DNA from: Temnothorax longispinosus
Taxonomy: Eukaryota > Arthropoda > Insecta > Hymenoptera > Formicidae
Reading direction: 5' to 3'
Assembly: GCF_030848805.1 (NCBI RefSeq)
Contig: NC_092365.1
Location: forward strand, 5,208,001-5,272,000
Length of the DNA stretch: 64,000 nt
Shown here piece by piece: positions 1 through 11,700 of the stretch (the first letter of the stretch is position 1; the number at the start of each line of letters is the position of its first letter). Below the pieces are notes generated by a model. That model did no database searches, was not told the origin of the DNA, and saw nothing but the letters and a program-made list of their open reading frames with translations. Made by a program: the position numbers and the translations under genes.

Positions 1-679
1 ATGTTTTAGAGGATTATGTCTGTAGAATATTCTAATCCTCTAACAATAATTTTTTATTTTAGCAAAGTCACGTTGTTAGACGCGAGGGTTCTAAAATAAG
101 CAGGGTCTTTGTGGCAAATCCATTTATCAGTAAAGTGAAACGTGATATAAAATAATATAAAATCTCATAAAGTGAGAGAATGTAAATGTAATGTTTTATT
201 ATAAAATAACAATAAATATTTTAAAATTGAAAAATCTTCCTATACTTTCTTAAGGGATCTGAAAAAAGATCTTCAAGCGAACCTTCAGAAAGAATGGATG
301 TCATCATTTACGATGATTTTTTTTGCTCTACCAAATGAAAGAAGTTCCAGTTACTTTCGGTAACATAAGCGCTAAAATTTTTCAAAGCCTCGTGAGAACA
401 ACAGCTCGGACTATTATAATAACATTTAATATTTCTCGCCATCAATTAAAGATTACGAACACTCTTTAAGAGGTGTTCATAAAAAGCAGCCTTACACTAT
501 CCACAGTAGGGATTAAACGCGGAAAACGAATTTCTTTGTGGAACTGAAGAATGTTTATTTCAAACAGGCACTCGTAGAATTTTTTATTAGAGACTGGGCA
601 TCAAATGACTTAGCAGCTTTCATGAACAATAACGTACTGTATTTAAATTTTGATAAATGTTATCGTTATATAAAAGTAT
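1..679. other. AT-rich sequence, no gene recognised
   Basis: I see no open frame or RNA gene here. The last part may be an untranslatable upstream extension of the transposon-type ORF that follows, because readable codons of that ORF continue back to about position 680. Confidence 0.4.
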
Positions 680-1691
680 TAACCATGAAATGCTCGTAAC
701 TCAAGTTGACGCGTTATCCTGTCCTCTGCATGAAGAGGCGGATACGAAAATAGTTTTTCATGTCTGTCAATAATTAACAGAAGAGGCTAACGTCACCATA
801 AGATATTCTGATACAGACGTTTTGATCATAATGTTAGGTAATATGATGCACGTAAAAGCAGGGATTAAGATTCACATGCATGTTGGCGTTGGGAGGAAGC
901 AGCGATTTATTGACGTCAACAAATTATTTCAAGTTTTAGGAAGTGAATTATATTCAGCGCTGCCTACCTTCCATGCTATAACGGGGTGTGATTTTAACCC
1001 TGCTTTTTTCAGAAAAGGCAAAAGTCGACCCTTGAAAGTGCTCGAGAGAAATAAAAAATTCATTCAGACTTTTTGTAGTGTCACCGAGTTGAACATTGAC
1101 ACCTCAATCGTAGCGTTCGAGAAGTATGTATGTAAAATTTACGGTTATTGTAAACTGAAATGTATTAATGAAGCGAGAGTCGCGGTTTTTTGTAAAACTT
1201 ACAAATTAAGTGATAAAGAGAACATTTTCAAAATGACGAAAAAAAACTTTGATGGGTCAGTGCTACCTCCTAGCAAAGCAGAATTAAAACAACACATTCT
1301 GAGATCCATCTATATATATCGCAAACATTTGGTGAAACGCGCACAGACAACAGATAAATCATTTCATGATGGAAGACTATGGTTGGAAATTAGAGGAGGA
1401 CACATGCTCCTTCAAATGGTTTGAAGGCGATCAAATGCCAATAAGTATCGATGACATCGTCATGGAGAATCCGAATGAAGAAAGTGAAGGTATTGTATTG
1501 TTATTTAAAATTGATTCCTCTACAATTCTTAGCAAATATTCATGAATTATGTAATTTCAGATCAATCAGAGGAAATGGATGACGATGAAATCGGTCATCC
1601 TATGGACGACTTAGAATTAAATTATTCAGATATCAATTTAAACTCCTCCTCTGAGGATTCAGACAGTGACGATGAGATTCAGAATATTTGA
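680..1691 (+). pseudogene. Decayed transposon-associated protein ('HAITGCD' family)
   Basis: The readable part starts around 680 with HEEADTKIVFHV, hits an in-frame stop (TAA near 770), and continues through SDTDVLIIML into an open stretch at 822-1424 that holds the motif ALPTFHAITGCD followed by NPAFFRKGK. After a frameshift near 1365 the frame goes on as EDYGWKLEEDTCSFKWFEGDQ, crosses a probable intron (1489-1560, GT...CAG), and ends in a highly acidic tail (SSSEDSDSDDEI) with its stop at 1689-1691. From memory, proteins with 'HAFTGCD' and 'FKWFEGDQ' blocks are multi-copy and uncharacterised in invertebrates, and I take them to be transposon-borne; their biochemical role is unknown to me. 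One stop and one frameshift make this copy inactive as a full-length protein. Confidence 0.6.
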
Positions 1692-2480
1692 TTTTATACA
1701 TTATACGTATTACTTTAATAAAAAGAATGAATAATATATACAATGAAAAATTATTCCACATTTTATTGTCCATCTATTTTGCATGTTCGTAAGTGACAAA
1801 CCCGATTTATATGCTAACATACTACATTAAAGGAAAATTATCGTGTGCGCTGCACTGCAGCAAAAGAGCGTCTTGGTCCGCGTTCAAGCCGTAAAAATTT
1901 TTTTTCGTATTATTTATAGTTCAAACTTATTTCTCATATAAATTTCAAAGTGAATAATATTCGACATCACTCTCGTGAAATATTACATTGTTTACAACCT
2001 GTAAGAACAATTTTGTCCCGCTTGCCAGGTGTAAGAAACGTTTTTTCATAAATTATCTATTAAAAACTAACTAGCAAACAAGTTTCAAGGTAAATAAGAT
2101 TTGACAAGTAACTTTCGAAAGTTACATGTTTGTTATAATTTTCTGCATCTATGTCCCGCCGAACGACTTCGACAATATTATGTATTTTTCTTACTCGATT
2201 AAAAAAACTAATTCTATTAATATGGCGGTAAATAAGATAATACAATGATTTTGTCGCGGGCTCCCGGTCTACAACTTACCTGTGTGACTTCTTTCGGTCT
2301 CTCGTACCCGCGCGCGAACTGATTGCTGGCAGTTTCACTCTTGAAGACTTGATGACAACTACAAACAGCTACAGTTCCTTGGCTTTTTATAAGAGAATCC
2401 TGTAAACGGGCTTGATTGCATCATGAATTTGGCGTTTACGAGCTCTGGCGAAGGCCATTCAATAACAAGTATATAGTCAC
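1692..2480. other. Intergenic, nothing recognised
   Basis: AT-rich sequence. Short open frames on the minus strand show no recognisable protein features. Confidence 0.4.
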
Positions 2481-2670
2481 ATTAATTTCCATACATGAAT
2501 ATGGAGCAAGTGCACACCGATTTATCTGGACTTTCGACGACGGTACATCCGTATGAATTTAATTCATTGTTTTATTTTACTTATTGACTGCGCCTTTTTA
2601 TACACTACTTCGTCTCGTATATTCATGTAAATCTTTATATCGTTATGAATTTTATGTAACTTCATTTACG

Positions 2671-2708
2671 CTGAAGATGGCACAAAAAAAGTGTCGAAAC
2701 GTTCGTTT
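2671..2708 (+). ncRNA. Degenerate hammerhead-like motif of a Penelope-type terminal repeat
   Basis: The string CTGAAGATGGCAC, a loop of seven A, then GTGTCGAAACG has the layout of a hammerhead core: a CUGANGA-like box, a short stem II (GGCAC pairing with GTGTC, with one G-U pair), then GAAAC. Penelope-like elements are known to carry hammerhead ribozymes in their terminal repeats. The core differs from the CUGAUGA consensus, so catalytic activity is doubtful. Compare the second motif at 14551-14591. Confidence 0.4.
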
Positions 2709-2739
2709 TTAATATATTTATTTATTATTATAATTTGTC

Positions 2740-4572
2740 TGCGCATTGATTACCGCGCTTGGCTCCGATTGCCTCATTTATTTCCTTTGATAAAGTCCTT
2801 TTGTCTTTTACACTGAAACGTTCTGATTTATGCGAATAGTAATTTCGAAAACAGACTTTATTTAAGATAGTAGTAAAGATTTTATATAAACTTACCTCGT
2901 CAAACATATTTATGTAATATTGAGTAGTACTGTTGTGTCTCAAATAAGCTACAAAATAGTTTATTTGAAAAGACGGAAATTCTTTTCGCGAATCGCGATA
3001 TAGCGTTATTTAGTATTTGTTCGCTATGAGATCTGTAGTGCAGCCGTATTCATCGTATCGAGACGCTGGCTACGACTGCCTATAGCCAATAATTATTTCC
3101 GTAAAGGAAACCTGAATTAAAGCCACCACTGGAATCTAATACTAAAAATAAAAATTACAATGTTACTACTTATGCAAAAACAATAAATAACTAATTTTTA
3201 CTTATTATTAATTAATATTAATATTAATTAATCACTCATTGTTGCTTCCTCATACAGGAAGCTGTTTTCGAGAAAAAAAATTTTTAGTTTTCTATGCCAA
3301 CGTGTGCAGAATGTTCTAAAACTAGAACTAAAATTACATTTTTACAAAATGTCCGTGGGTGTGTATGTTTGAGATATCGAGCTACAACATTTAACTAAAA
3401 ATTACAAATTTTAATTAGCCATAATTGTAATAGATTTTTGAGCTGTACAAACACAAATCGGTATTTGTTACTATTTATACAAAATTGTAGTATTTTATGA
3501 GAAACTAAAAACTGGATTAGATTCTAATTTGTACCTATAATTTTACGATATGTAAATTGTGGTAGATTTCTATAGTCATTTATAAATAATTGTATTCTAC
3601 AAGTAAATAGATGTTTTAATTTTTTAAGATTATGTTTCTTCTTAAATTTTTAAAATTTGTAGATCTTTGTACTATTTTTTATAAAATTGTAGTTTTTTAT
3701 AAAATACTACTTGCAATAATTTCTTGATTTGAGCACATTGTAATTTGTGGTACTATTTCGTAGATATTTCTACAAAAAAATAACTATTTCTATAAAAAAT
3801 TAAATATTTCAACAAAAATGTACAAAGGCCGTAGCCGGATAAGAAGGTTCAATGTGCCCCCACACGGATCATGCTCATTTTTTTTGCTTTGATTGCTATT
3901 AGTGTCACTTACAATTTAGTCAAATATTAGCCCTTAATATTGAACCGTTTTGCTGTAAAAAATAAAAATAAAAATTTTGAATATAATTTATATCTTTTGA
4001 TCGGCTTAACCGATTTTGATAAAATTTTAATATGTTGTAGATATCATTGAGACACATTTGTGGAAAATTCGGGAAAGGTTTCTGATGACAGAAACATTGA
4101 TTTAAAAAATAAATAAATGTTCTTGATTTTTTTTTAGTCCCGATATCTTTCTTGTACAATTACGAAAAACTTTTTCTAGAATCTTGGAGTATAGTTTTCT
4201 ATCGGACATAATTTTTTGGAAGCGATAAAATGGGTAGGCGGTACTTTTAAAAAATAAAATATTTTTATTTATTTTTTTTCAAATATGATATGCTTTTGGT
4301 ACGATCGCCATATATTTTATGTAGAATTTTGGGATAGTATTCTACAACAAGTAATTTTTTTGAACCAATTTTTGGTTTTTTCAATTTTTCAATTTTCATA
4401 TTCAATTTCAATTTTTATATTAAAAATTATTTAATATATTAAAGATTAGTATATATTTTATATGTTAAATATTTTAATTTTTATATTAAATAATACGAAT
4501 TTTTACAGACATTGTATTTTATTGTAAATATTGTGTAATTATCATGTATATATTATATGCCGTACATAAAAG
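2740..4572. other. AT-rich intergenic DNA, no gene
   Basis: Very AT-rich sequence with loosely repeated pieces such as 'aaaattgtag' (3480-3720) and a palindromic TTAATATTAA run near 3210. I see no coding sequence or RNA gene. Confidence 0.4.
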
Positions 4573-5411
4573 TTCCGGAACGAGCAATCATCTAAAAAAG
4601 TATTGGTTTATTGGAAAAATATTTTAGATAAAAGTTGGAGGGTTCAAAGAGGACTGATAGACGATCTTATTAGACTTTGGATCCGAGACTTGTGTTTGGT
4701 CCAGTAGAACCCAAAGAAAATAAATTTTTTAATGGAATTTTTTATTGTATCATTTTTTTTACTAATTAATTTGAACAACTTTTGTCTGAAACTTTTTTTA
4801 TTTGCTTAATACTTTTTGAGATATTGAAGGAAACTTGAGTAACTTTTTCAGTATTTAGCTTACCATATCTCAATTATTACTTTTTGGAGGGAAAAGTGGT
4901 ACAGGACTTTTTGACTTAATTTGATCTCAAGAATATGCTGTTGCAATATAGTATCTCAACTTTTTTAAATACCTACTTGTGTATACATGAAAGCTCTAGA
5001 GAGATGTTCACACAAGTATTTAAAAAGTTGAGGTACTATTGCAATAGCATATTCTTGAGACTAAATTAAGTCAAAAAGTAATGTAACACTTTTCTTTCCG
5101 ACAAGCAATAATCGAGTGGTAAGATAAATATTAAGAAAGTTACCGAATTTTCTTTGAATATCTCAAAAAGTAATAGAGAAATAACAAAAATTTCAGACAA
5201 AAGTTGTTCAAATTAATTAGCAGAAAAAGATAACACAATAAAAAAAGGTAATACAATAAAAAATTTAACTTGGCCTTTACTGGGTCAAACACAGGCCTCG
5301 GGCCCAAAATCTAATAAGATCGTCTATTAGTCCTCTTTGAACCCTCCAACTTTTATCTGAAACTTTTTTCCATTAAACCAATACTTTTTTAGATAATTGA
5401 CCGTTCCGAAA
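4573..5411. mobile_element. Foldback-type element with about 400-bp inverted arms
   Basis: The left end TTCCGGAACGAGCAATCATC is mirrored at the right end (AGATAATTGACCGTTCCGAA read backwards). The two arms (about 4573-4982 and 5011-5411) match almost throughout with small indels; recognisable mirrored pieces are 'ggagggttcaaagaggact', 'gacgatcttattaga' and 'tgcaatatagtatctcaac'. Only about 28 bp of loop separate the arms. There is no coding sequence, so this is a non-autonomous palindromic element. I could not fix a target-site duplication. Confidence 0.75.
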
Positions 5412-5958
5412 TTGATAGTATAGGTACATTATGTATATGTAAACGGATACGTATAATAAGGCGGAAATCGCGTTTGATAAACATTTACTTGAAAGCTATT
5501 ATTTACTAAAGTAGTTTTTATTTACTAAAAAATTATTAATAATTTTGGAAGATCTTTTATTCAAAATTTTGTATTGGAAATTATTACTATTATGATAAGT
5601 AGTATAATTTATTGCATAAAAGTGTGAAAAGGTTCGATGCGCTATATAGACTATGATTATTTACCTATAACATTTTTGCTCACGAAAGTCAACATCCGCG
5701 TCTTACATATCTTACATATCTTACATATTATGAAATAATCAAATAACAATTAAAATTAACATATTTTTGCGAAATTTTGGATTTTAGATTGTTACCCGTT
5801 ATATAAAATTAGAATTTGAAACGTTATTTTATCTTGTTCTCGATGAAACATTTTCCCAAATTTTGCTAATATTAAACATTTGTTAAACGAATTTTATTAA
5901 ATTACGTTTGGCGTTAAATACATTAAATCGTTAAAAGTTAATACAAATATCGTGTTAT

Positions 5959-7569
5959 TGTCACGTTCATAGACACGATCACTGCCTCGGTGATAGGGCT
6001 TTATCGCTGTTCCTCGCGTCAGGTGGACGCGAATGCGTGGTTTGTAGGTACCGATAGAGAGTCGTAACGATTTTTATCTTAAAGAGTGATTTCTTGTCGG
6101 TTTCTATAGGACTCATCTGCGGCGCCTAGTTCGGTGTCTCGCTGAATCTAAGATCTTTTGTTGCAAGGCTGAAATTAATTTCGGGTTTTCTTGACGGTTT
6201 CCGAAAGCGGTTTCCGGAAGCGGCAATAAGTTAACAACGATAACTACGTAATTTTAAATCATAAAAATCATAAAATCGATTGAATAGCATGTTTTGAGAG
6301 AATGTCACGTTTTGACTGTTATTGTTCGTTCGTTTTTTGGTCAATGCATTTAAGCAATTTACCAGGAATTTGGACAAGTCGTGTGAAGGATATTATTATT
6401 ATTGTTGTTATTGCTTTTGTTATTCGGGACCGAAAAAATATCTAAGTTTATAAATTGTTGCAATTGTTGGAGGAAGGAGAGAGGATCTTGATTAGAAATG
6501 ACTGCTTGTTTAATCTGGAATCTGATTCGTTTAATTCGAACGCGCCTACCTCCTTTCTTTGTCATTCAGCCGCGTTCACGAAAATGAATTTTAAGCTCGC
6601 CACACTCTTCGGCAGCGCTCTAAAACCAATCCGCCACACCCTCTGCTCGCCACACTCTTCGTCAGCGCTCAGATCAACAGCGTAGAGGTCAAATTCACTT
6701 TCGGGAATTTATCGAGATTATTGTCTTTTCTGGAAACCAACCCCGTCATCGCCACGCTTTCGGCAGCAAAAGTACCGGATCGCCACACTCTTCGTCAGCG
6801 CTCCAGCACAGATCGCCACGCTTTGTCAGCGGAAACTGCGAGTGCGGAATGCCAGAAATGACAGTGATTATTACGACTCCCAAGAATCAACCCCGTAATC
6901 GCCACGCTTTCGGCAGCGAAAGTACCGGATCGCCACACTCTTCGTCAGCGCCCCAGCACAGATCGCCACGCTTTGTCAGCGACAACCGCGAGTCGAATCT
7001 TAGAAGTGATCGATTATTGATTAAGAATACGAGATGAGATTCCAGATTTTCAAACTTGTTCCTTTTCAAACTTATCTTACCTTTATTCTAAAAATCTCAG
7101 TACAACTTGTGCGTGAAGCGCGGTCTTATAAAAGGTATATGAGAGTACAGGGACTAAGTCCCAAGATCGAGCGCGAATGGTCGAACTTAGCGTATAATGG
7201 AACGTAGGAAATTGAATAAGAGTTAGGAGAGAGTCTGAGAACTATGTCTAGTCAAAACCGAAGTTAAAACTTATCTGCAAGGAGCCGAAGCTCGGAACTA
7301 TCTGCCTCTTCGCGGCGTTTTTCCGCCCTATTTATACCCGAAAAAGACCGGAATCTCCTTAAGGGGAGAGGTATTCTAGAACATTCTAGAAGCGTAGTTT
7401 TGGGCCCCATCTGGCCCGCAGCCCTCCGAGGGTCGTCTGATAAGATAAACATTTACAGGAAACTGAGCGTACCGCGTACCCTCGGAACTCCGAGGCTAGC
7501 GTGCGTCGTCTAAGCGTTCGAATTTTCAACGTGTCGTCCAAAATTTAGTATAAAATTTCCGTACGTAAC
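5959..7569. repeat. GC-richer block with tandem minisatellite; unclassified repeat
   Basis: This block is less AT-rich than its surroundings. At 6598-7006 a core 'cgccacactcttcgtcagcg' recurs, and a longer unit (from 'ccccgtcatcgccacgcttt' to 'gctttgtcagcg') occurs twice, at about 6745-6832 and 6892-6980. A TATA-like 'cttataaaagg' lies near 7127. The limits TGTCACG...CGTAACA look like TG...CA ends of a solo LTR, but the flanking five bases differ. The small open frames inside (6455-7037) follow the repeat and look incidental. Confidence 0.35.
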
Positions 7570-8627
7570 AGAAGAGACTTTATTCTTCTTATATTAAGTA
7601 TTCTTTCATTAATTAATATTAATGTTACTTTGACGCTACTATCTCATCTTCTTACACATCGCTCTTTTTTGTCTTAGTATATATGTATATAATATATGCA
7701 TATAATTATACATTTTTTTGCATAAGAAAGAAGCTACAAAGCAGACTGTTCTGTGATTATAGGATCATTCTCGCTTTCGGTGTTTTGCGCCAACAAGTTC
7801 AGTTCACAATGATTGTTGTTTTTCTCGCAAGCCTTCCTCGCCTGTTCCAGAAGACTTTGCGCCATCTGAGTGCCCGTCTTCTTCACCATTTGTGAGAAGT
7901 AACCGTTCGGTTTGTCGTGCAACAGCTCGTACGGGCAACCGAATTCCTGTTAGCGTAACAATTCCGATTATCAAAAATATTTAATAGGAAACTTTCTCTG
8001 AGAAAATTATAAGATTTTCCACAAAACTTGGCTACTTTGTGTACATATAACCCTGATTTTTTAAGAAAAGAATCAAGTATTGTCCAATTAGATATCAACT
8101 TCAAAAAAAACCACGTTGAATTTTAAAAAAGAATTTTTCAAAAAGCTCAAAAATTTGTTGGAAGTATTTTACATTACAACTTTATTCATTTCATTTTAAC
8201 TCTTTTTTAGACAATTCTGAGTGTAAAAACTCAGACAATAAATGTCCGTTTTACGATAGTTATTCTTCTATATTTTCTATTATGTAAACGTTCTCTTTAT
8301 CGAAAAATTTACACTATTGTGCTATTAATTATGATTATAATAATTATAAACAAATTTTCTTTGTGGACATTTATAGAGAAAAACTACACTTCTTAATTTG
8401 CGTTTACTAAATATATTTTCTAACATATATCTTATTAAATTAAAGAAACCTACCACGATGGAGCCGTTCTCCATTACGATAATCCGATCGCTGTCTATAA
8501 CGGTATTTAATCGATGTGCTATCGTGATGACGGTGCATTCTTTAAAATTACTTCTTATTGTGTCTTGAATTAAAGCGTCGGTACTAGAAATCAAAATACA
8601 CATTTAGAGAAAATTCGCAAATAGATT

Positions 8628-8789
8628 CGGGGCCACTTCGACCAAACTCTGATTAACTTAATCGTTGATTAGTCAATTGGAAATGACCAAATAAATTTGC
8701 CAGTCTGCTTAATGAGCAAATGCGATTGATCATTTCTAATGGATTAATCAACGATTAAGTTAATTGGAGTTTGGTCGAAATGACCCTCA
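8628..8789. mobile_element. Short palindromic MITE-like insertion in an intron
   Basis: About 160 bp with inverted ends (CACTTCGACCAAACTC against GAGTTTGGTCGAAATG) and an inner mirrored 'aacttaatcgttgatta'. It lies in the intron between the last NBD2 exons of ABCC copy A. The same intron of copy C (60374-60753) runs through without it, so it inserted after the copies diverged. Confidence 0.65.
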
Positions 8790-11700
8790 GGGATCATTTA
8801 CGACAGCTTCTTACAGACACAGAATTTTTGCTGAAAACCTGATTCAATACAAAAGATCTGTTATTTTTCTAAAATCTAGAATTTATTACAAAATAAATGA
8901 TTATTGTATTTCACCACACAGTGGAGGTACTGAATTATTCGGAAAATTAATATTTTACTATTAAAAAATTTGAATTACTTATATGATAACTTATATATTT
9001 GTATTTGTTAACGATCAACCAAACAAAACCATTTGATTTTTACCAAACAATATTATAACGTATTATTACTACTAAAAATCGTCAACGACTCACTGCGAAT
9101 CAATATTAGCCGTGGCCTCGTCGAGAACGAGTAAACGATTGTTTCTTAGAATGGCCCTGGCCAGACATATGAGCTGCCTCTGGCCGACGCTAAAGTTGTG
9201 ACCGCCATAAAAGATTTCCTGATCCAATGCGACATCATTCAGCTCGACCTGCCGCAGCACCTCCCACAGCTTCACGTCATCGTACTGACTGAACGGGTCC
9301 AGATTGTAGCGCAGACTCTCGGAGAAGAGCACCGGTTCTTGCGGTATGATGGAGATCTTGCAGCGCAGCTCGCTCAGACCTACCGTGCTCGTATCCCGAC
9401 CGTCAATTTTAATCTCACCCTCCAGACCTTCGTTGAATAGGCGGAAGAGCGCTGAGATCAAGGAGGACTTGCCGGCACCAGTTCGTCCCACCACCCCAAT
9501 TTTCCAGCCAGGCTCGATGAATACGTTTAGATTCTGCGAAGTGCGACGGCGCAGCGTGCGTAAAACATAAAATGTCCGCAAGAATAAACCGGGAGCTTTC
9601 TTACTTTCAAGACCGGTGGATCATTACTGTGATACTTCATGGTGACGTCCTTCAAGATCAATTGTCCTTGGGACGGCCATGTAGAAGGCGATGGATTGTC
9701 GGAAATAATAGGTTCCTCCTGAGGAAGATTCGTGTATTGAAGAACTCTTTCCACGGAGGTAATCAACGACACCATTTCGGCGGACTGTTTTATGCCGTAA
9801 TGCATCCAACCGATTAGCAGCAACAACTGCGACATTGCCAGACCTACTAAGCTGTCGACTACACTGCCTGCAGTATGAAGATTAACGAAAGAACTTGCAG
9901 TAGCTCGAGGATTCTTCGAGATTATCCAAATACATATTCCAAAATACTATTCACTCGTAAAAATATGAACGAATCATATTAAAACTTAAGTATATACCGA
10001 AAGTTTATTTGATTCTATTAATTTGTTTCTGCATCTTCTCGATATATGCTTCGAAATTAAAAAAAGATATTTAATCCTCAATAACTAAGAATCTTTCATT
10101 TAATTATAATTTACCATTCTCATTTATCAATATTAAAGAGACGCAAACCAAGGCGAGGAACAGGCACAAAATTAGATCCGTAAAGACACCGACTGCTGAC
10201 GCGCATGTTATGAAGAGGTACCACGTGCCACTATGACGATCTTGCAACATGTCGAACTGTCTTCGCATCATCTTCTCGATTCCGGCGCCACTGCTTCTGA
10301 TCGTCGGCAGGCCATTCAACGTAGCGTTCACGTGTGAGAATAACAGACTTTTCGCTGAAAATAAAAAAAAGGAAAACTCCTGGAACTCCACAGATCCTAG
10401 ATTTCTAGTGAGCGCTTAAGTTAAATAAGCTTTTAAGATCCAAGATTGATGACGAAAAGTCAAACGGAATCTGGGAGTCAAAGAGATATGCTGCGCGTAT
10501 TTTCTCTGGCCTTTCTCTAATGAAGACATATACTTGTTCTATAATACTTACTTTCGTCTTCGAGACGTTTGACGTTCTGAGCGATCCTCAGATAGAATTT
10601 CGTCATGAAGTAAAATAAGACGCACAGTACTGCTACAGGAATCAGCATCCATTGCATAATTATTGCCTCCACGATTATTACGCGGAACACTACGCACCAT
10701 ACCTGAAACGCCTCTAACATCGCTTTGGGCAGCAACTCGTCTATGGTACCCATGTCCTTCGTAAATCTGTTTAAAATTCTCCCTGGAACACGAGAACCGC
10801 TAAAGCTGACCATGGTTTAAGAGAAATCCAAAGAAATTGAAGTCCGAGGATCGAAACTGAGAATTGCGGATTCGATTATTTCTGACAATGTAAATACGCA
10901 AAAATAGATTTTATACTAATCGTCACGCTTCATTTCTTCATAAATAAAGATGAAGATTATTACAGCCTAATAATATCGAACTGGAAGATATATTGATCTT
11001 CTTGCATCTGGATTTAAGTTTTTGTAAACTCTTCTAAATCTCTCTTCAGCGCGACAATTTTCTTTTCCTATCGTGATTTTGCGATTATAACTCACCAGAA
11101 GGATTGGTGTGAAAGAAGGACATGCGCGCGTGCAGCAGATTAAACAACATAGTGTTGTGAAGGTTACAGCTAGAGTTCATGCAGATTTTCATGTACAGAA
11201 AGTTGCGGAACAACGTGGTGGCAACGCAGACGATGAAGCAGAACGTGTATACGTATATGGCATCCATAGTGCTGAGCAGGCCGTCTGGATTCAGCGTGAA
11301 GATCGACCCAAGGAAACTGTTGTTGTACATGTTTGCGGATTGTTTGATGGCCTCACTAGAGTTTTCAATGCGCCTGACATTCTCCAAGTTGATAAAGTAT
11401 GAGAACCAGTAATCATTCCCAATGGTAGCAACCTGACTGATGACGATGACCAGCAGTAGCATAAACAGAGAAAAGTAGTTACCGCCGTAATGCCAATATT
11501 CCTTGTACACCCTGCCAGTTATTCGACCGCATGTCACCTTTTCTTCTTCCGGATTGTTTTCCGCATAATCCGAATCGTCAATGTCCGAATGCTGCACGGT
11601 TTCAAAATAACAAACTAATTACTTGAATAGCTTTCACGACGGGCACAGCCCGATGGAACTAATCGCGCTATGATCATTAGAGAATATTAGAACAATATTA

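Noticed and set aside
6455..7069. Short frames in the 6.4-7.1 kb block
   Set aside because: They follow a tandem repeat in several frames on both strands and show no domain.
5959..7569. Solo LTR of a retrovirus-like element
   Set aside because: TG...CA limits and a TATA-like box exist, but the flanking five bases differ (GTTAT and GAAGA) and no primer-binding site or polypurine tract could be recognised.
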